Source: Parasponia andersonii
Taxonomy: Eukaryota; Streptophyta; Magnoliopsida; Rosales; Cannabaceae
Length of the DNA stretch: 64,000 nt
Reading direction: 5' to 3'
Assembly (NCBI GenBank): GCA_002914805.1
Contig: JXTB01000049.1
Span: 193,174 to 257,173, forward strand
Shown: positions 58,601 to 64,000 of the stretch, in pieces
Position numbering within the stretch: position 1 is the stretch's first letter
Layout: each line of letters starts with the position of its first letter
The notes under the pieces: generated by a model
Told to the model about the DNA's origin: nothing
Seen by the model: only the letters and a program-made list of their open reading frames with translations
Database searches by the model: none
Translations under genes and position numbers: made by a program

Positions 58601-60430
58601 AAGATGGTAGGAGATGGCTAAATGGATAGCATTGTGCTTAGGTATAGGATGGCTACATGGATAGTATTGTGCTTTTCTCTGGAAAAAAAAAGAAGAAAAA
58701 TTCTCTCACATATTATTTCTCTAATTGGGTGGTGTTGGATAATTATTAAATATTCCCAAATTCCAGGTGAAATGAACAATTCATCCATTCGATTATTATA
58801 AATAACAAAAGTATCTCGTGGAATTAACAAACTAATACAAATTCCACCTATCTGTTTAATTTGGTCAAAATTAAGTAATATTTTTAGAGATTAGATCTCA
58901 TTTAAAACTAAAGGAAAAAAAACGAAAAGAAACATATAAAAAAAAATGTCCAAGACTTTTCCGCATTAAATCTTCTCAATTTTACTTTTTTTTTTTCCTT
59001 AAAGTTCCTTAAACCCAAATTTTTTTTTTATAGATAGTATTTGTTTGGTTATAAATTTATCTATATTAAAGGAAAATTTGTCTTTTTGCATGTCAATTTT
59101 GACATAATGAGACATATTGTTGAGATTAATTTGATAATCCAGTAAGATGGTTTGTCATTTCTGAAAGTCAAACGAATAAATTGACCATTTCACCTAAAAT
59201 TGAGAATTTAACAATCGAATAAGACGATTTGTCATTTTTGAAAGTTGGATGTATAACTTGAATATTTCACCTAAATTAGAGAATATTATTGTAATTTCGT
59301 CTTGATGACGAAACTAACATCAAATTTAATATCTACCCATAATCTCTATAGCAGTAATTACTTTATGTTCAATTAGACGAAGGAAAAACTCAGGAGTAGT
59401 AACTAGGTTTCATATATATTCGAGTAAATCTTAAAGATATAAGGAAACGGATATTTCATCTATGATCTTTAGGATTTTAATAATTTTAAATGATAGTTAC
59501 AAAAATATTTGCCCGACGTTGGTTAAGTTAGACAAAATTCATCTTTGGTTTTGTGAGTAATAAAATCGTCCATTTGGGGCTCCCCCCCCCCAAACAAAAA
59601 AAAAAAAAAAAAGGAAAAATCGTCCATCCCACTTTTGAATCAAAAATAATACAGTAAGAGACAAAAATACCCTTGGTTAACACATAAAATTTATGTAAAA
59701 GTATTTTAGAAAGTACCCAAAAAAAAAAAAAGTTTTGACATAGAACAGCTTAATCACCCATATCGTACTCTGCCCGGTCCCAGGACTCTTTTAATGTATC
59801 TATCAAAAATTAGAAAACTACACCGAAAGTGATTTCAGATTAAGCATATTATCACATAAAACTGAGGATTAAACCCTTGGATTTACATGTTTTCTGTTTT
59901 ATAATTTATTCAATACGTAAATATGTGGTTCATTATTTTGTTATTGGCTTTTTATTACCAAAACTCTACGAACTTGAAAGAATTTGTTAAAATTAGTCCT
60001 AACTCATTTTTTTTAAGTGCAAAATTCCTTAAACTAAGAATAATTTAGTAAAATTAACCTTGAATTTAATCTTTTAAAATAAAACCTTCTGAAGTCCCAT
60101 AATATTAATTTTGTTAGAAAAAGAATTGTTTACGTTAGTTTTTTATTGTTAAGTCCTTATTTACTTATTCGTGGTATTTAAGTCCTCATTATTATATTTT
60201 TATTTCACTTTAATCCTTTTAATTCTTTTCCATTTAAAACTATTGTCAATTAACACTTACCCAAAAAGTTTTCATCTCAGCATAGATAAAATTGGAAACA
60301 AAGGGAAATTATTATTTAAAAAATAAAAAACAGTTGGAGTTTTCGTTTTCATTCAAGACAGAAATAAGAAATTAGAAAATTTTATTGGGTTTCAATATGA
60401 ATCTATTTTGTTCCAAGTATTCATATATCT
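58601..60430. other. AT-rich intergenic DNA with small tandem repeats
   Basis: A two-copy ~36-bp repeat (GATGGCTA.ATGGATAG.ATTGTGCTT) is at 58614-58676. A two-copy ~82-bp repeat (AAGA.G.TTTGTCATTT.TGAAAGT) is at about 59125-59288. A C-run then A-run lies at 59582-59613. No gene seen. Confidence 0.55.
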
Positions 60431-60439
60431 TGAAGAGAG

Positions 60440-60516
60440 ATATGCATTTTGTTTCGCCCAATTTATAGAGGATATGTGACATATCCTCTATAAATTGGGC
60501 AAAATAAAATGCATAT
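60440..60516. repeat. Near-perfect ~38-bp-arm palindrome
   Basis: The left arm starts ATATGCATTTTGTTTCGCCC and goes on with AATTTATAGAGGATATGT. The right arm is its reverse complement except for two positions (one would be a G:U pair in RNA). There is almost no loop. Confidence 0.85.
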
Positions 60517-60814
60517 TCTGTAGCATTTTTTTTTTCTATTAATACTTATATAGGTGCTATTTTTAATAACCTTTATAAGTACTTTTTAATGAGTGAGATT
60601 TTTTTGAAAAAAAATTAAAGAACCTTAACTAAAGAAAAAATAAGATGAAAAATATTACAGTTAGTTCTATAAACCCTGATTTAAATAATTAAAAAAAGAA
60701 GAGATGTATACCGCTCTTCTAGATATATGAATATTTGGACCAAAGTATAATGGAGTGTAATAAAATTTTCTAATTTCTTACCTCCATTTTGAATGAATTT
60801 AATAACCCATCTCT

Positions 60815-62097
60815 TATTACAAAAAAAATGGTTTATAACAGATTGTCGTCGTTATAGATCTATATAACGACAAAATCGTTGTAATATAGTTGCCGCTATA
60901 GGTCGGTTGGTATAGACCCCCTATAGCGACGATATATTTTGTCGACAATATCGTTGTTATAGACACATTTTTTTTTAAAAAATAAATTAATATATATAGC
61001 CACGACAAATGTCGTCGTTATAGATATCATAGATTTAAAAAAAATTATAATTAATTTAATTAATCTAAATTAATTATTTAATCATTACTTTTAAAAGATA
61101 AACAATAAAGTTATATACACAAGAATTAAAATCAATCCCAAAAAAAACTATAAAAAAAATCTCAACATCAAAGTAAAAAATTAAAACTAATACTCTTAAA
61201 CAAACATATTCTATACTCTAAAACCAAACTATTAATAAATTTCATAAACCAAAATATATATTTCACAAAAAGTATATTCAACTACAAATCAATAAATACT
61301 CCACAAAATTATAATACAAAATCCACATATTCATATAAATATCTAAAATATTAATTAATCCATATATTTAAAAAATTAATTAAACTACATTAGAATTTAG
61401 GAAAAATTACATCTCTAATGAAGAAAAAACTTGAAATCTAAAATAATACAAACCGAGGTAACAATTAATCAAAGAACAAAAAATTAGTATTCATAACAAA
61501 ATATTTATATAAATACGTAAAAGAAAAAAAAAACTAGATATGCATATAAATACATATGAATATATATTAGTTAGAAATGAGAAGGAATGAGAAAGAGTGA
61601 AAATCGGAGAGAAAGGATGAGAGGGAATGAGGTTTGGAGAGAGTGAGTGAATGAATGAGAGGATAGAAGAACAAGAAAAATATTTGAGTTTTTATTATAC
61701 AATATCTATAGCGTCGTTGCTATAGATAGTGAAGTTGCCGCTATAGCCTAAATGACATCATTTTATTCAAATTTTGAAATTGATTGCGGTAAACGTTACT
61801 ATTCAAAATTTCATTTAAAACTTTGTCGTGACTATAGGTNAGAGCGGTAAACATTACTGCTCAAAATTTCATTTAAAACTTTTGTCGTCGTTATTGGTAA
61901 AATAAAATAATTTATTAAAATTTTAAATTTAGAGTGGGAAACATTACCGCTTAAAATTTTATTCAAAACCTTGTCGTTGTTATAGGTTAAATATATTAAA
62001 TTAATTATTAGTTTTTATTTTTATTTTTTATGTTTATAAAAAATTAAAATTTATTAAATAAAATTTATGGCGATGAAATGTTATCACTATAGGTTGA
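60815..62097. mobile_element. CACTA-like non-autonomous element, interrupted on the right
   Basis: Left region 60838-61025 and right region 61708-62095 are full of direct and inverted words like GTCGTCGTTATAGAT and GCCGCTATAG. On the right a 70-100-bp unit (GCGGTAAACATTACTGCTCA / AAAATTTCATTTAAAAC) occurs three times, once with an N at 61840. The tip TTACAAAAAAAATGG at about 60817 resembles a CACTA-type end. The right tip is missing because a copia element starts at 62098. No transposase is seen. Confidence 0.5.
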
Positions 62098-62560
62098 TGT
62101 TGAAAATAAACTTGTTTAAGCCCATAAGAAATATTTAAGCCCATCAACACGAGACCCAATAAGCTGGAGTTAGCCTAAGTAGAAAACTCATAAAAGAAAA
62201 AGCTTAAGTCCAAATTAAAGAAGCTTTCCACCTAGAATCTTCTAGCGTTAGGTAGATATTAGCTTTTTACATGTGAATTATTTGATTATTATTAGAAGTG
62301 TGTAGAAGAAAATATGTGTGGTTTAAGGATTTTTGTAATTATTTATTTGTGTGGTTCTCATTGTTTCTCATGTAGTATAAATACCCCTCCCCATTTGAGT
62401 TCTAAGCATCAAGTAAGAAGCAAAGCTTCTAAGAGTGAAGAAAAGAGAGAAAGAAACATAGCTTCTAGTGAGTGAGTGAGTGAGCTTGAAGAGTGAAGTT
62501 GAGAATTTTCTCTTGTAAAAGTATTTGAGTGAATAATAAAGTTTGTTTTACTTTCCAACA
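62098..62560 (+). repeat. 5' LTR of the copia element
   Basis: TGTTGAAAATAAAC...CTTTCCAACA, 463 bp, with TG...CA ends. A TATAAATA at 62376-62383 and an AATAATAAAG poly(A)-like signal at about 62530-62540 are visible. A (GTGA)n run is at 62467-62484. Confidence 0.9.
62376..62383 (+). promoter_or_regulatory. LTR TATA box
   Basis: TATAAATA followed by a C-rich stretch, located about 185 bp before the LTR end, as expected for a copia promoter. Confidence 0.7.
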
Positions 62561-62563
62561 AAT

Positions 62564-62575
62564 TGGTATCAGAGC
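62564..62575 (+). promoter_or_regulatory. Primer-binding site, tRNA-Met type
   Basis: Exact TGGTATCAGAGC three bases after the LTR end. Confidence 0.92.
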
Positions 62576-62845
62576 AAGGTTGTGAGTTCTCTTGAAATTC
62601 TAAGTATGCTCTGTGGTTGCAGCTTTGACTGATCTTCCACATCAGAAAAGAATTCTTGAGATTGAAAGTATTAGCTATTTCTTCCAAACACACTAGTATT
62701 ACATATCAAATCGAAGAGCTCGACGAGACGAACACACTATCATAAAAATCAGCCCAATCAGAGTCCGAACGTGTCAGAACGAGTCATCGAAAGTTTGCTG
62801 CCATAAACTGAGTCAACTCACTGAGTTGAGCCGAGTCAGAGTCAT

Positions 62846-63020
62846 TTGACCGAGCCGTCAGAGCTGTTGACCAAGCCATCAAAGTCGAGCTGTCAGAGCT
62901 GTTGACCAAGCCATCAGAGCCGTTTGACAGCGCCGTTGACTAAGCCGTCAGAGCCGTTGACCAACTGTTGACCGGTGTTGACCGTTGACCGAGCGTTGAC
63001 TTTGACCGTTGACTTTGACC
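62846..63020 (+). promoter_or_regulatory. Cluster of 13 TTGAC (W-box-like) words in the copia leader
   Basis: TTGAC occurs 13 times in about 175 bp, 12 times as TTGAC(C/T), the WRKY-factor core. Words sit in repeats such as GAGC(C/T)GTTGACCAAGCC. Downstream of the LTR promoter, in untranslated leader. Confidence 0.75.
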
Positions 63021-63113
63021 AGGTCGATATACAAGTCAATCTTAAAGTTTTTCGGCATTTTGGATCTATCTGTGTAGTCAAAATTTCCAAAACTCACTCC
63101 ATTAAGAGTTATA

Positions 63114-64000
63114 GCTACCGGCAATTTAGCATCTCTTCAAGTTCCACCACTTCAAGATAATAATTTTGATAATTGGACTATCAAAATGAAAGTCCTCCTT
63201 GAAGCACATGATGTTTGGGAAGTAGTAGAGAAAGGCTACGAAGAGCCAAGAGATGAGGCAACACTATCTTCAATACAGAAGGATAGTTTAAAAGATTCAA
63301 TAAAGAGAGACAAAAAAGCTCTCTTCCTCATCTACCAAGCCTTAGATAATGACGGATTTGAGAAAATTTCAAGTGCAACCTCCGCTAAGGAAGCATGGGA
63401 GAAACTTCAAATTTCATAAAAGAGAGAAGAAAAGGTAAAAAAGGTCCGCCTTCAAACTCTAAGAGGAGAGTTTGATTTATTACATATGACAGAGACTGAA
63501 TCAGTTTCTGACTACTTTTCCAGAGTTCTAACCATTTCCAATCAAATGAAGAAAAATAGTGAGAAACTTGAAAATGTTATGATTATGGAAAAAATTCTTC
63601 GATCGTTAGACCCAAAGTTCGAGAATATTGTTATTGTCATCGAAAAAACTAAAGATTTGGGAGCCACGACAATAGAACAACTCTTGGGTTCTTTACAAGC
63701 TCACGAGGAAAAGAAAAAGAAGAAGCCAAATTTGAAGGAGCAGCTTCTCAAGACACAAATTATAGAGAAAGAAGATAGCCAATGTAGTGAAAGAAGTCAA
63801 CGCGGTCGTGGTAGAGGACAAGCCCGAGGACAAGGACATGGTACAAGTCGAGGTCGTGGATGAGGTTAGAATTCCAACAACCACAATTATCATATCAACA
63901 ATTTCGAAAGAGGAGAAAGCTCTACAAGAGGTCGTGGTAGAGGTCGAATGAACTCAAGGCTTGAGAAGTCTCAAGTTGAATGTTTCAATTGTCACAAGTT
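63114..64000 (+). pseudogene. Copia gag (UBN2 type), partial, start codon and frame damaged
   Basis: The frame begins in ATGNLASLQVPPLQ at 63114 (so ALA-THR-GLY first), preceded by ATA at 63111 where a Met codon would be expected. It continues through FDNWTIKMKVLLEAHDVWEV, KALFLIYQALDND and AKEAWEKLQ, meets an in-frame TAA at 63417-63419, then runs on with LLHMTETESVSDYFSRVLTI and PKFENIVIVIE, an Arg/Gly-rich stretch and a TGA at 63861-63863. The CFNCHK start of the zinc knuckle is at the window end. This order is that of the UBN2/gag-polypeptide domain of plant copia elements. It acts, when intact, as capsid for the retrotransposon. Confidence 0.87.

Larger units (their letters stand above)
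62098..64000 (+). mobile_element. Ty1-copia retrotransposon, 5' part, cut by the window end
   Basis: 5' LTR, primer-binding site, W-box-rich leader and gag on the plus strand; pol would follow beyond 64000. The left flank base pairs (GTTGA at 62093-62097) would be the target duplication, checkable only outside the window. Confidence 0.88.

Noticed and set aside
1..64000. tRNA, rRNA or snoRNA genes
   Set aside because: I looked for cloverleaf-type GGTTCGAATCC and box motifs and saw only primer-binding-site matches of retrotransposons.

Overview
The window is nuclear DNA from a flowering plant, most likely a eudicot. It is AT-rich, has GT-AG introns, contains three plant-specific nuclear genes, and is crowded with typical plant transposons (hAT, Mutator-like, CACTA, Ty3-gypsy chromovirus, Ty1-copia, LINE, MITE and fold-back elements). 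The species cannot be fixed from sequence alone. There is one assembly gap (168 N, 29295-29462) and single N bases at 13493, 21895 and 61840.

Only four host genes look intact. They are a two-exon TOM5 import-receptor gene (11024-12009, minus), a two-exon RIQ1/DUF1118 thylakoid grana protein gene (14883-15750, plus), an eight-coding-exon G3BP-like NTF2+RRM+RGG RNA-binding protein gene (16545-21609, minus, with a separate 5' UTR exon near 22.1 kb), and a GC-rich 129-residue small conserved protein (35879-36268, plus). From memory, the first two and the last have Arabidopsis counterparts that are near neighbours on chromosome 5, so this looks like a conserved block stretched by later insertions. 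Two groups of MIK2-like receptor-kinase relics lie at 38.4-38.8 kb and 54.5-55.6 kb.

Layout: 0-0.6 kb copia LTR relic; 3.0-4.2 kb fold-back element; 4.4-4.7 kb MITE copy A; 5.1-8.6 kb dead hAT; 9.0-9.4 kb small fold-back and a GTCGTTTT-rich tract; 11-22.2 kb gene island carrying MITE copy B and an intronic LINE; 22.7-24.1 kb large fold-back element; 26.1-33.7 kb a whole Mutator-like element; 35.9-36.3 kb gene; 38.3-39.35 kb kinase relic and duplicated sequence; 39.35-45.35 kb gypsy chromovirus; 45.35-45.9 kb possible organelle DNA; 45.9-53.1 kb decayed CACTA and LTR-like repeats; 53.5-54.3 kb MITE copy C and possible organelle DNA; 54.5-55.8 kb kinase relics; 55.8-60.4 kb empty AT-rich DNA; 60.4 kb near-perfect hairpin; 60.8-62.1 kb element with TATAGCGGC-type repeats, interrupted by a copia element that runs off the window end.

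The most interesting structure is the Mutator-like element at 26075-33699. It has matching ends, a 9-bp target duplication, two convergent genes (a DUF1985-Ulp1 protease gene and a MuDR-type transposase), and arrays of TTTCGAT-type words. Both arrays appear to lie inside the first intron of their gene, in the same sense orientation. Both genes are dead, and nearly all of the premature stops look like C-to-T changes, as expected after long methylation. The copia leader near 63 kb also holds a dense cluster of TTGAC W-box words.
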